A DNA stretch of 33,072 nt from an uncultured Bacteroidales bacterium (lineage in GTDB: Bacteria; Bacteroidota; Bacteroidia; Bacteroidales; UBA932), in contig CAMVGM010000022.1 in NCBI GenBank assembly GCA_947167015.1, forward strand, positions 1 to 33,072, read 5' to 3'. Of the stretch, positions 1 to 7,609 are shown one piece after another; the stretch's first letter is position 1, and every line of letters starts with the position of its first letter. A program made the translations under genes and the position numbers. A model generated the notes under the pieces. That model was not told where the DNA came from and ran no database searches. It saw only the letters and a program-made list of their open reading frames with translations.

Positions 1-512
1 TCTTCTTCAACGGCGGCCGCGAGCTGCAGTTCGAGAACGAGGACCGTATCCTGGTGAATTCCCCGAAGGTGCCGACCTACGACCTGCTGCCGCAGATGAG
101 CGCCCCCGAGGTGGCCGAGAAGCTGATCGACAAGATCAACTCGGAGGTCGAGGACCTCATCATCCTGAATTTCGCCAACGGCGACATGGTGGGCCACACG
201 GGCGTCTATACGGCCGTGACCAAGACGGTCGAGTGCATCGACAAGCTGGTGGGCAAGGTGGTGGAAGCGGCGATTGCGCACGACTACGTGGTGCTGCTGA
301 CCGCAGACCACGGCAATGCCGACTTTGAGGTGAACCCGGACGGTTCGCCGAATACGGCACACTCCCTGAACACGGTGCAGTTCGTCGTGATGAACGCCGG
401 TGACGCCGTGAAGGAAGTGAAGGACGGGGCGCTGTGCAACGTGGCGCCGACCATCCTGAAACTGATGGGAATCCCGCAGCCCGCGGCGATGACCGCCGAG
501 CCGCTTATTTAA
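1..512 (+). CDS. gpmI: 2,3-bisphosphoglycerate-independent phosphoglycerate mutase, C-terminal part
   Basis: The reading frame is open from base 3, so the gene begins left of the window and about 169 C-terminal residues are present. The enzyme interconverts 3- and 2-phosphoglycerate in glycolysis, using two manganese ions in the cytosol. Visible family signatures are FFNGGRE at the left edge, the SPKVPTYDLLPQMSA segment, NFANGDMVGHTG (metal-binding Asp and His) and TADHGN (metal-binding Asp-His pair). The protein ends at PLI, as members of this family usually do. The stop codon TAA overlaps the stop codon of the convergent gene on the other strand (shared TTAA, 509-512), so there is no room for a terminator between the two genes. 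Confidence 0.95.
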   Translation, partial: FFNGGRELQFENEDRILVNSPKVPTYDLLPQMSAPEVAEKLIDKINSEVEDLIILNFANGDMVGHTGVYTAVTKTVECIDKLVGKVVEAAIAHDYVVLLTADHGNADFEVNPDGSPNTAHSLNTVQFVVMNAGDAVKEVKDGALCNVAPTILKLMGIPQPAAMTAEPLI

Positions 513-910
513 GACTCGGCCCCGGACTCTTCGGCTTCTGCGGTTTCTGCAGTTTCTGCAACTTCTGCCGCAGCCTCTTCTACGGCTTCCGTCGCGGTTT
601 CTTCCGCCTCGGGAGCCGTTTCCGTTATCGTCTCCGCCTTCTTCTTGAGTTTCAGTTTCTTCGCCGGCTTGGCGGACTTGTCCGGGACGGTGAAGATTTT
701 CTTGATGCCCTGCACCAGCCCGAGTCCGGCGTCGGTCAGGGTGGTGGCCGGCACGAAGTTGCTGATGATGTTGGAGGGCTTCATGGAGTCCAGCAGGTGC
801 CGGGCGTCCTTGCTGATGCCCGTTCCGAGCGCCCTTTGGTGCGCCTTCACGGACAGGATGGCTTTCTCGAGCTCATCCGCCGTCTTGATTTTTCCGAATT
901 TACTGCTCAT
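509..910 (-). CDS. Small hypothetical protein with Lys-rich then Ala/Glu-rich tail
   Basis: Predicted 133 residues from ATG at 910, which overlaps the end of the preceding membrane-protein gene by 11 nt; a longer start at 943 would reach further into that gene and is less likely. The N-terminal half is helical and mixed-charge (SSKFGKIKTADELEKAILSV). The middle contains a small hydrophobic helix (TTLTDAGLGLVQGIKKIFTV). The tail is low complexity: a KKLKLKKK run, then a stretch of Ala, Glu and Thr. I do not recognise the family. Its position as last gene after a YtxH-like and a holin-like gene suggests a partner of these membrane proteins, possibly peripheral to the inner membrane. That is inference from context only. 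Confidence 0.7.
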   Translation of the reverse strand: MSSKFGKIKTADELEKAILSVKAHQRALGTGISKDARHLLDSMKPSNIISNFVPATTLTDAGLGLVQGIKKIFTVPDKSAKPAKKLKLKKKAETITETAPEAEETATEAVEEAAAEVAETAETAEAEESGAES

Positions 911-1259
911 CGTCTTCGTCGTCGGTATCGTAGAACACATCAATGAAAAGCTTGACGAACAGGTCGCGGAACAGTTTCTGCCGGTTCAGGAACAGGACCA
1001 GGAGGACCAGCAGGAAGACTCCGGCGACGATGAGGGTTCCCCAGGGGGAACCGACGAGCCCGTTGAGCCATTGGAGCAGGGCGAAGGAAAGCAGCCCGAG
1101 CACCAGGGAGAGGACGGAGATGATGATCAGCCAGGAAAGGATCTGCCCGAGGGCGGTGGAAAGGCCGCGGGTGGTCTTGAGCTTGACTTCGTCGATGGCC
1201 AGGTTGATGTAGTCCTGGGTCTCCTTGGCCAGGATACCCAGCGAATTCTCCTTAGCCAT
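900..1259 (-). CDS. Holin-superfamily III / YqjE-like inner membrane protein
   Basis: Predicted 119 residues. An amphipathic N-terminal helix (about residues 5-35) is followed by two transmembrane helices at about 41-65 and 75-91 and a very acidic tail ending DTDDEDDEQ. This layout matches the chromosomal 'phage holin family' (YqjE, Actinobacteriophage holin superfamily III) proteins of Bacteroidota. Despite that name, nothing phage-related surrounds it. It follows the YtxH-like gene with one base between stop and start and overlaps the next gene by 11 nt, so the three are translated together. YqjE-type proteins often sit beside YqjD/YtxH-type proteins and are thought to act at the inner membrane; their exact job is not established. 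Confidence 0.8.
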   Translation of the reverse strand: MAKENSLGILAKETQDYINLAIDEVKLKTTRGLSTALGQILSWLIIISVLSLVLGLLSFALLQWLNGLVGSPWGTLIVAGVFLLVLLVLFLNRQKLFRDLFVKLFIDVFYDTDDEDDEQ

Positions 1260-1260
1260 G

Positions 1261-1509
1261 TTACTCCGCCTCCTCCTCTTCTTCCGCGCGCGCCGCGGCT
1301 TCTTGCTCCGCCCGTTTTTCCTTTAGGGCGTCTTCGAGTTTGTCCAGCCCTTTCAGCACGGCGGCCCGGCCGTTGTTGAGGGCTTCCGAGCCTTTTTCCT
1401 TGAGGTCTTCGACGACCTCCACGCCCTTGTCCGTATTGGCCAGGAGCAGCAGGGCGGCACCCGTGACGGCGCCGGCCAGGAAGGCGAAAAATGAATTGGA
1501 ACTAGCCAT
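1261..1509 (-). CDS. YtxH-like small membrane-anchored protein
   Basis: Predicted 82 residues. A single Gly/Ala-rich hydrophobic segment at about residues 6-24 (FFAFLAGAVTGAALLLL) is followed by a long charged helix (VVEDLKEKGSEAL... then Lys/Glu repeats) ending in a run of Glu. This is the classic YtxH-type arrangement: a glycine-zipper membrane anchor and a cytoplasmic or periplasmic coiled coil. It starts 5 nt after the RNase R stop codon, so it is probably on the rnr transcript. Members have been linked to envelope or general stress, but no biochemical function is settled. Start ATG at 1509 is the only good choice. Confidence 0.8.
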   Translation of the reverse strand: MASSNSFFAFLAGAVTGAALLLLANTDKGVEVVEDLKEKGSEALNNGRAAVLKGLDKLEDALKEKRAEQEAAARAEEEEEAE

Positions 1510-1514
1510 AATCG

Positions 1515-3557
1515 TTATTTTATCTGGGGGTTTTCAATCAGTTCGTAATCCAGGATGCGCTGCTCGAGGTTGGCGTTGAGGACACGGATGCGGACGGCGT
1601 CGCCGAGGCGGAAGATCTTGTGGCTGCGCTTGCCCACGAGGCGGTAACGCGGTTCGTCGAACTCGAAGAAGTCGGAACGGATGTCGCGCAGCGACACCAT
1701 TCCCTCGATCTTCGTGGGTTCGATCTCCACGTACATACCCCATTCGGTGATGCCGGACACGTGGCCGTCGAACTCCTGGCCGATCTTGTCCATCATGAAC
1801 TCGACCAGCTTGTACTTGATGGAGGTGCGCTCGGCGTCCGCCGCGACGAGTTCGCGTTCGGAGGCGTAGCGGCACTCTTCCTCGAATTTGTCTTTCTTGC
1901 GGCTCTCCGCGCCGTCCAGGTAGAGGGCGAGCATGCGGTGGACCATCAGGTCCGGGTAGCGCCGGATCGGCGAGGTGAAGTGCGTGTAGAACTTGAACGC
2001 CAGGCCGTAGTGGCCGATGTTGTCGGTGCTGTAGCACGCCTTGGCCATCGCCCGCAGGGCGAGGTTCTCCATCGCAGCCGACTCCGGCTTGCCCTTGGCG
2101 GCGTCCAGCAGGGTGGTCAGCGATTTCGCCGCCGCGCGGCCGCCGGTGGGCGCATCGGTCGGGATGCGGTAGCCGAAGCCCTTGGCGAAGGTGTAGAAGT
2201 TCTCGAGTTTCAGCTCGTTGGGCTCGCCGTGGATACGGTACACGAAGGTCTTGGCGTTCTTCTGCGCCACGCCGTTCATCTGGCCGCCCGTGGCCACGAA
2301 TTCCGCGACCGTACGGTTCGCCAGCAGCATGAACTCTTCGATGAGCCAGTTGGCCTCCTTCGAGACCTTCTGGTAGACGCGCACGGGCTTGCCCTTCTCG
2401 TCTACCTCGACTTTCATCTCAGGCCGGTCGAAATCAATCGCCCCGTTCTTCCGCTCGTTCTCCTTCAGGATGCCCGCCAGCCGGTTCAGCGTCACGATCG
2501 CCTCGGTCAATTGCGGGTCGTCCCCGGCGGCACTCTCAATGATGGCCTGCGCCTGCTCGTAGTCGAGCCGGTAGTCGGAATCGATGACGGTGCGCCCGAT
2601 CCATCGCGACTTGATCTCGGCTTTCGGCGTCATCTCGAACACGGCCGAGAAGGTCAGCTTGTCTTCGTGCGGCCGCAGCGAACACAACTTGTTGCACAAC
2701 TTCTCCGGCAGCATCGGCACGGTGCGGTCCACCAGATAGACGGAGGTGCCGCGCTCGCGCGCTTCCTTGTCCACGGCCGAGCCCGGCTTCACGTACCACG
2801 AAACGTCCGCGATGTGCACGCCGATTTCGTAATTCCCGTTCTGCAACGGCTTGAACGACAGCGCGTCGTCGAAATCCTTCGCATCCGACGGGTCGATCGT
2901 GAAGGTGAAGGTCTGCCGGAAATCCTTGCGGCCCTTCAGGTCCGCGTCCGTGATCTCGTCGGGGATGCCGTCCGCGGCGTTCTCCACCTCGGAAGAGAAA
3001 CGGTAGGGGAGGTTGAACTCGGCGAGGATGGCGTGCATCTCGGTCTCGTTCTCCCCGGGGGTGCCGAGCACGTCCACCAGGTGGCCGGAAGGCTCCGGCT
3101 CGCGGCGCTCCCAGCGGTCCACGACCGCGGCGACCTTCATCCCTTCCTGCGCACCCATCGCGGCCGCCTCCTCGGCGTCCACCCGGATGTCGTACGGCAT
3201 CGACTTGCTCTGCATCAGCACCCAGGCGCGGGCGCCGACGGTATGGTAATAGCCCACGAAGGGGCGTTCCGAGCGCTGGAGGATCTCCACGACCTCGCCT
3301 TCCCGGCGCCGTTCGTCCCGGCCCTTTTCACGCGTGACGGCCACCCGGACGGTGTCGCCGTTCAGGGCGTGGCGCGTCTTGGCGGCCTTGACGAAGACAT
3401 CGTCGTCCTGGCCTTCCACGATTACGAAGATGAATCCCTCGCGGGTCATCTGTACCTTCCCGACCAGCATCGGGAATACTTTTTTACTGCTTCCGCCGGC
3501 CCTTTTCTTGCCTCTGGATGACTGCCGGCCTTTTCCACTTCTTTTTTGCATAATCAT
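1515..3557 (-). CDS. rnr: Ribonuclease R (RNase II/R family 3'-5' exoribonuclease)
   Basis: Up to 680 residues. It degrades structured RNA from the 3' end in the cytosol. In order: a short basic N-terminal tail (about 1-27), OB/cold-shock-like domains (about 28-160), the RNB catalytic domain with IDPSDAKDFDDAL (Asp222, 228, 230 and 231 correspond to the four metal-binding aspartates of E. coli RNase R), and a C-terminal S1 domain (about 595-675, FDGHVSGITEWGMYVEIE). It lacks the N-terminal winged-helix region and the long basic C-terminal tail of the 813-residue E. coli enzyme. The start is uncertain: ATG at 3557 lies only 2 nt after a promoter box (TACCTTTG, 3567 to 3560 on the minus strand), so the second ATG at 3551 is a better candidate if that box is real. 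First gene of a four-gene minus-strand unit. Confidence 0.95.
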   Translation of the reverse strand: MIMQKRSGKGRQSSRGKKRAGGSSKKVFPMLVGKVQMTREGFIFVIVEGQDDDVFVKAAKTRHALNGDTVRVAVTREKGRDERRREGEVVEILQRSERPFVGYYHTVGARAWVLMQSKSMPYDIRVDAEEAAAMGAQEGMKVAAVVDRWERREPEPSGHLVDVLGTPGENETEMHAILAEFNLPYRFSSEVENAADGIPDEITDADLKGRKDFRQTFTFTIDPSDAKDFDDALSFKPLQNGNYEIGVHIADVSWYVKPGSAVDKEARERGTSVYLVDRTVPMLPEKLCNKLCSLRPHEDKLTFSAVFEMTPKAEIKSRWIGRTVIDSDYRLDYEQAQAIIESAAGDDPQLTEAIVTLNRLAGILKENERKNGAIDFDRPEMKVEVDEKGKPVRVYQKVSKEANWLIEEFMLLANRTVAEFVATGGQMNGVAQKNAKTFVYRIHGEPNELKLENFYTFAKGFGYRIPTDAPTGGRAAAKSLTTLLDAAKGKPESAAMENLALRAMAKACYSTDNIGHYGLAFKFYTHFTSPIRRYPDLMVHRMLALYLDGAESRKKDKFEEECRYASERELVAADAERTSIKYKLVEFMMDKIGQEFDGHVSGITEWGMYVEIEPTKIEGMVSLRDIRSDFFEFDEPRYRLVGKRSHKIFRLGDAVRIRVLNANLEQRILDYELIENPQIK

Positions 3558-3615
3558 TACAAAGGTAAAGAATATCTCGCAGAAAAATGTTATCTTCGTA
3601 TGTCGTTAGTTACCT
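3558..3615. promoter_or_regulatory. Divergent promoters for rnr and apt
   Basis: This 58-bp gap holds a Bacteroidota-type box in each direction. Minus strand: TACCTTTG at 3567-3560, a full match to TAnnTTTG, just before the rnr start. Plus strand: TATCTTCG at 3591-3598, one mismatch, 17 nt before the apt ATG. I see no clear -33 TTTG for either. Confidence 0.55.
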
Positions 3616-4140
3616 ATGAGTATAGAAAAACTGAAAGCCAGTCTCCGGACTGTTCCGGATTTTCCGGTCAAGGGCATCCTTTTCTGGGATGTCACCACGA
3701 TGTTCAAGGACGCCGCCTGCCTGCGGGAACTCGAAGAAACGCTTTATCAGCTTTATAAGGACAAGGGGATCACGAAGGTCGTGGGCCTGGAGTCGCGCGG
3801 ATTCGTGATGGGTCCCGCCCTGGCCGTCCGCCTGGGCGCCGGCTTCGTGATGGCCCGCAAGCCGGGCAAGCTGCCTGCCGAAACGATCTCCGAAACCTAT
3901 GACAAGGAGTACGGGCACGACACGATCGAGATCCACAAGGACGCGATCACGCCCGACGACGTGGTCCTCATCCACGACGACCTCCTGGCCACGGGCGGGA
4001 CGGTGGCCGCTGCGGCGCGGCTGGTGAGCCGCTTCGGCCCGAAAAAGACGCTGATCAACTTCATCATCGAGATCGAGGAACTCGAAGGCCGGAAGGTCCT
4101 GCCCGAAGGCGTGGAGGTGACTTCGGTCATCCAGGTGTGA
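3616..4140 (+). CDS. apt: Adenine phosphoribosyltransferase
   Basis: Predicted 174 residues, normal length. It converts adenine plus PRPP to AMP and diphosphate in the cytosol (purine salvage). Signatures are FPVKGILFWDVTT (residues 16-28, the Apt family version of 'FP.KGI.F.D'), ESRGF (59-63) and the PRPP-binding loop VVLIHDDLLATGGT (116-129). It is the first gene of a tight plus-strand group: the Tsx-like outer membrane protein starts 22 nt downstream and the purine permease follows after another 11 nt. This context points to salvage of imported adenine. A weak promoter box (TATCTTCG) lies 17 nt upstream. Confidence 0.96.
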   Translation: MSIEKLKASLRTVPDFPVKGILFWDVTTMFKDAACLRELEETLYQLYKDKGITKVVGLESRGFVMGPALAVRLGAGFVMARKPGKLPAETISETYDKEYGHDTIEIHKDAITPDDVVLIHDDLLATGGTVAAAARLVSRFGPKKTLINFIIEIEELEGRKVLPEGVEVTSVIQV

Positions 4141-4162
4141 CGATCCAACATATACCCATAAG

Positions 4163-4912
4163 ATGAAAAAAGTATTCTTGATGGCGGTAACTTCCGCCGC
4201 GCTGCTTTTCGCTCAAGGAGCGAAGGCGCAGACTAACCTCCAGATCTTCTACGACTTCGGTCCGGACCGCCAGCATGTCACGACGACCTTCGAAGGGTTC
4301 TACAATGACAACTGGGGCAACACCTTCTTCTTCATTGACCACGATTTCAACACGCGGGACAATAACAACAAGGTGTATGCGCCGAGCGGCACCTACTTCG
4401 AGATTGCCCGTTGCCTGAACTTCTGGCAGGACAGCGCCCTCGCCCCGCTGAGTTTCCACGTGGAGTACAACGGCGGCGTGTACAAGGGGTACGAGATCAA
4501 CAGCGCCTTCCTCGTGGGTCTGGACTACTTCCTCCACAGCGCGGATTTCAATAATACCTTCAACTTCAAGGTACTCTATAAGAAGATCACCTATACCGGC
4601 CAGAAGGCTCCGCTGCAGTTCACCTTCGTCTGGGGTCTCCAGGACCTCTTCGGCGCAAAGGGCCTGCGCTTCTCCGGTTTCGCCGATTTCTGGTGGGAGG
4701 ACCACATGCTCTTCACCGACCACGCCGGCGTCATCCTTCCGGAGACTTCCCACACCGTGTTCATCTCCGAGCCGCAGCTCTGGTACAACATCGGCCAGCA
4801 TATGGGCATCGACAACTTCAACATTGGCGGAGAGCTGGAACTCTCCTATGATTTCGGTACTGCGAAGGGCTTCTGGGCCCGTCCCTGCCTCGGCGTCAAG
4901 TGGATCTTCTAA
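4163..4912 (+). CDS. DUF5020-type, Tsx-like outer membrane protein
   Basis: Predicted 249 residues with a clear signal peptide (about 1-22, MKKVFLMAVTSAALLFAQGAKA, then QTNLQ). The mature part is rich in alternating aromatic/polar strands (NLQIFYDFGPDR, NTFFFIDHDFN, FNFKVLYKKITY, LQFTFVWGLQDLF) and ends in WARPCLGVKWIF, with the terminal Phe common in outer membrane beta-barrels. From memory it resembles DUF5020 proteins of Bacteroidota, which share the fold and sequence pattern of the nucleoside channel Tsx. Its position between apt and an NCS2 purine permease strongly supports passage of nucleobases or nucleosides through the outer membrane. Substrate is inferred, not shown. Confidence 0.82.
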   Translation: MKKVFLMAVTSAALLFAQGAKAQTNLQIFYDFGPDRQHVTTTFEGFYNDNWGNTFFFIDHDFNTRDNNNKVYAPSGTYFEIARCLNFWQDSALAPLSFHVEYNGGVYKGYEINSAFLVGLDYFLHSADFNNTFNFKVLYKKITYTGQKAPLQFTFVWGLQDLFGAKGLRFSGFADFWWEDHMLFTDHAGVILPETSHTVFISEPQLWYNIGQHMGIDNFNIGGELELSYDFGTAKGFWARPCLGVKWIF

Positions 4913-4923
4913 GTCGCTGACCT

Positions 4924-6246
4924 ATGGCTAATTTCCTGCAGAAAGCCTTCGGTCTGGACCCGCAGAAGCACAGCGTCCGGACCGAGATCGTGGCGGGTAT
5001 CACCACCTTCCTGACGATGGCCTACATCCTGGCCGTCAACCCCAGCATCTTCGGCGCACTCGACGGCATGCCCAACGGGGCCGTCTTCACGGCGACCGCC
5101 CTCGCCTCCATCATCGCCACCCTGGTGATGGCGTTCTACGCCAAGAAGCCTTTCGCCCTGGCCCCGGGCATGGGCCTGAACGCCTTCTTCGTCTATACCG
5201 TCTGCCTGACGATGGGCCATAGCTGGCAGTTCGCCCTCACGGCGGTCCTCATCGAGGGTCTCATCTTCGTGGTCCTGACCCTGACGAAGGTCCGCTCGTG
5301 GATCCTGAGCGCCATCCCGGCTTCGCTGAAGAACGCCATCGGCGCGGGCATCGGCCTGTTCATCGCCTTCATCGGCATGCAGAACGCCGGCTTGATCGTC
5401 AATTCCGACGCCACCCTCGTGGTGCTCGGCGACGTCTGCCACGGCTCCGGCCTGCTGGCCATCATCGGCCTCGTGATCACCGGCGCCCTCGTGGTACTGG
5501 GCGTCAAGGGCGGCATCCTCATCGGTATCATCGCCACGGCGCTGCTCGGCCTGCTGATCAAGGATCCGGCCACGGGCGCCGCGCTGACGCAGTTCACCGG
5601 CTTCATGTCCACGCCGCCGAGCGTGGCCCCGATCTTCTGCCAGTTCCAGTTCGGCGAGATCCTGTCCTGGGATATGCTGGCCGTGGTGTTCACCTTCCTG
5701 TTCATCGACATGTTCGACACGATGGGCACCGTGATCGGCGTGTGCCAGCGTGCCGGGATGGTGGACGAGAAGGGCAACGTGGACAAGATCGAGCGCATCT
5801 TCATGGCCGACGCCATCGGTACGATGTGCGGTTCCTGCCTCGGTACCTCCACCACCACGACCTACGTGGAGAGTTCCTCCGGCGTGGCCGCCGGCGGCCG
5901 CACGGGCCTCACGGCTTTCTCCACCGCCGTCTGTTTCGCCGTCGCGCTGCTCTTCGCCCCGGTGTTCCTGGGCATCCCGAGCGCCGCGACCGCCCCGGCC
6001 CTCATCGTCGTGGGTATGATGATGATGCAGCCTGTCACCAAGATTGACTGGACCAACTACCGCGAGGCGCTGCCGGCCTTCCTGACCATCATCCTGATGC
6101 CGGTGGCCTACAGCATTTCCGACGGTATCCTGATCGGCGTGATCGCCTACGTGCTGATGAACGCCCTGACCGGGAAGGCCAAGGAAATTTCCGTTACGAT
6201 GTGGATCCTGGCGGTGCTGTTCGTCCTTCGCTACATCTTCATCTGA
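4924..6246 (+). CDS. NCS2 family purine permease (AzgA/PbuG/AdeQ type)
   Basis: Predicted 440 residues, usual length for the AzgA-type branch of nucleobase:cation symporters, with about 12-14 membrane helices in the inner membrane. Motifs include TEIVAGITTFLTMAYI near the start, APGMGLNAFF, GAGIGLFIAFIGMQNAG, FLFIDMFDTMGTVIGV, and GTSTTTTYVESSSGVAAGGRTG, the substrate and cation region of this subfamily. Proton-driven uptake of adenine, hypoxanthine or guanine is the known role of the branch; the neighbouring apt gene favours adenine. It is the last gene of the apt unit and its end overlaps the convergent MATE gene by 8 nt (6239-6246). Confidence 0.92.
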   Translation: MANFLQKAFGLDPQKHSVRTEIVAGITTFLTMAYILAVNPSIFGALDGMPNGAVFTATALASIIATLVMAFYAKKPFALAPGMGLNAFFVYTVCLTMGHSWQFALTAVLIEGLIFVVLTLTKVRSWILSAIPASLKNAIGAGIGLFIAFIGMQNAGLIVNSDATLVVLGDVCHGSGLLAIIGLVITGALVVLGVKGGILIGIIATALLGLLIKDPATGAALTQFTGFMSTPPSVAPIFCQFQFGEILSWDMLAVVFTFLFIDMFDTMGTVIGVCQRAGMVDEKGNVDKIERIFMADAIGTMCGSCLGTSTTTTYVESSSGVAAGGRTGLTAFSTAVCFAVALLFAPVFLGIPSAATAPALIVVGMMMMQPVTKIDWTNYREALPAFLTIILMPVAYSISDGILIGVIAYVLMNALTGKAKEISVTMWILAVLFVLRYIFI

Positions 6247-7609
6247 TGCCGCTCAGCACGTCCTTGCGGTAGCGCGCCGTCAGCACGACGGTCCGCAGCA
6301 GGAGGTGCGAATAATAAGCTGCGAACAAAAGATGGATGGCTGCTGCTCCTTCGGGATGCAGCAGCCATTTTCCTGCAAACCAGACCGCGAAGAAGGCGAC
6401 GGCGGCGGCGCCCATCGAGTCGCGGAGGCCCTTGGACGCGGTGGCGCCCAGATAGATGCCGTCCCAGGTGAAGGCGGAGCAGCCCAGCGGCGGCATCAGC
6501 AGCAGCCAGGGGAGGAACTGGCGGCTAGCCTGCACGACCTCCGCGTCGGAGGTGAGCAGCCGCACGGCGGGCAGCCCGGCCACGGCGTAGATGCCGATGA
6601 AGAGCAGGGCGATCCCGGCGCTCCAGGAGAATACCTGCCGTATGCTGCGGCGCAGCATCGGGGCGTCCTGCGCGCCGATGAAACGGCCGGACAGCGCCTC
6701 GCCCGCATAGGCGAAGCCGTCGGTAAAGTAGCTGAAGAACATCAGCAGCTGCATCAGGATGGAGCCGGCGGCGAGCATCAGGTCGCCGTAGCCCGCGGAG
6801 ATCATCGTGAAGCCGATGTAGATGAGGATGAAGAAGAGGGAGCGGGCGAAGAGGTCGAGGTTCATCCGGAAGAAACTGCCCATCGACCCGTCGTGCAGCA
6901 GGGCGTGGAAATCCTCGCGCCGCAGGTGGGAGAAGACGCTCCGCCCGTACTTGTGGCAGCAGACCCACAGGCCGTACGCGAGGCCGCAGTACTGGGCGAT
7001 GACGGTGCCCAGCGGGATGCCGGCGAAGCCCAGGCCCGGCCAGGCGCCGACGCCGAAGGCGAGCAGCAGGCTGGCCCCGATGTTGACGGCGTTGATGATC
7101 AGGTCCGTCCACATCGAATCGACGGAGTTCTGCATCCCCACGAACCAGCCCCGCAAGGTCATCAGCGTCATCGTGGCCGGGGCGGCCCAGATACGGATGA
7201 AGAAGTAGCGTTCCGCCAGTTCCCGGACTTCAGGCGTGGCGTCCGGGATCAGCATCACGCCCTTGAAGAAAGGCCATTGCAGCAGCAGGGCGGCCGCCGC
7301 GGCGGTCAAAGCCAGGCCCGTTCCCCGCAGGAAGATGCGGCCCGCCTCCGCCGGGTCCTGCCGGCCGTAAGCCTGGGCCGTGAGCCCGCCCGTGCCGGTG
7401 CGCAGGAAGCCGAACACCCAATAGAGCAGGGACAGGACCATCGAGCCCACCGAGATGGCGCCGATCTGCGCCGCGGCCCCGCCGCCGAGGTGCCCGGCGA
7501 TGGCGGTATCCACCATGCCGACCAGCGGCACGGTGATCCCGGCCAGGATGCTCGGGACCGACAGGCGGAGGATCTCCCGGTTGAGCCGGGCAGGGCTGAG
7601 GGAAGTCAT
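6239..7609 (-). CDS. MATE family multidrug/metabolite efflux transporter
   Basis: Predicted 456 residues from ATG at 7609. The frame stays open much further upstream but that part is only the shadow of rsgA. The start overlaps the rsgA stop codon as ATGA (7606-7609), so translation is coupled. The sequence has the two-fold repeated MATE pattern of about 12 membrane helices: LSVPSILAGITVPLVGMVDTA in helix 1, FGFLRTGTGGLTAQAYG after helix 2, and a second half starting near SFFRMNLDLFARSLFF. The GGLTAQAYG region and short length resemble the DinF-like branch. Such proteins export cationic drugs or metabolites in exchange for Na+ or H+; the substrate is unknown. Confidence 0.9.
   Translation of the reverse strand: MTSLSPARLNREILRLSVPSILAGITVPLVGMVDTAIAGHLGGGAAAQIGAISVGSMVLSLLYWVFGFLRTGTGGLTAQAYGRQDPAEAGRIFLRGTGLALTAAAAALLLQWPFFKGVMLIPDATPEVRELAERYFFIRIWAAPATMTLMTLRGWFVGMQNSVDSMWTDLIINAVNIGASLLLAFGVGAWPGLGFAGIPLGTVIAQYCGLAYGLWVCCHKYGRSVFSHLRREDFHALLHDGSMGSFFRMNLDLFARSLFFILIYIGFTMISAGYGDLMLAAGSILMQLLMFFSYFTDGFAYAGEALSGRFIGAQDAPMLRRSIRQVFSWSAGIALLFIGIYAVAGLPAVRLLTSDAEVVQASRQFLPWLLLMPPLGCSAFTWDGIYLGATASKGLRDSMGAAAVAFFAVWFAGKWLLHPEGAAAIHLLFAAYYSHLLLRTVVLTARYRKDVLSGIR

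Noticed and set aside
900..1259. Prophage remnant suggested by the holin-like gene
   Set aside because: The gene belongs to a chromosomal YqjE-like family and has no phage genes, integrase or attachment repeats nearby.
1620..3521. 633-codon open frame on the plus strand opposite rnr
   Set aside because: The minus-strand frame is clearly RNase R with catalytic motifs. The plus frame is an Arg/Val/Leu/His-rich shadow caused by high GC content at third positions.
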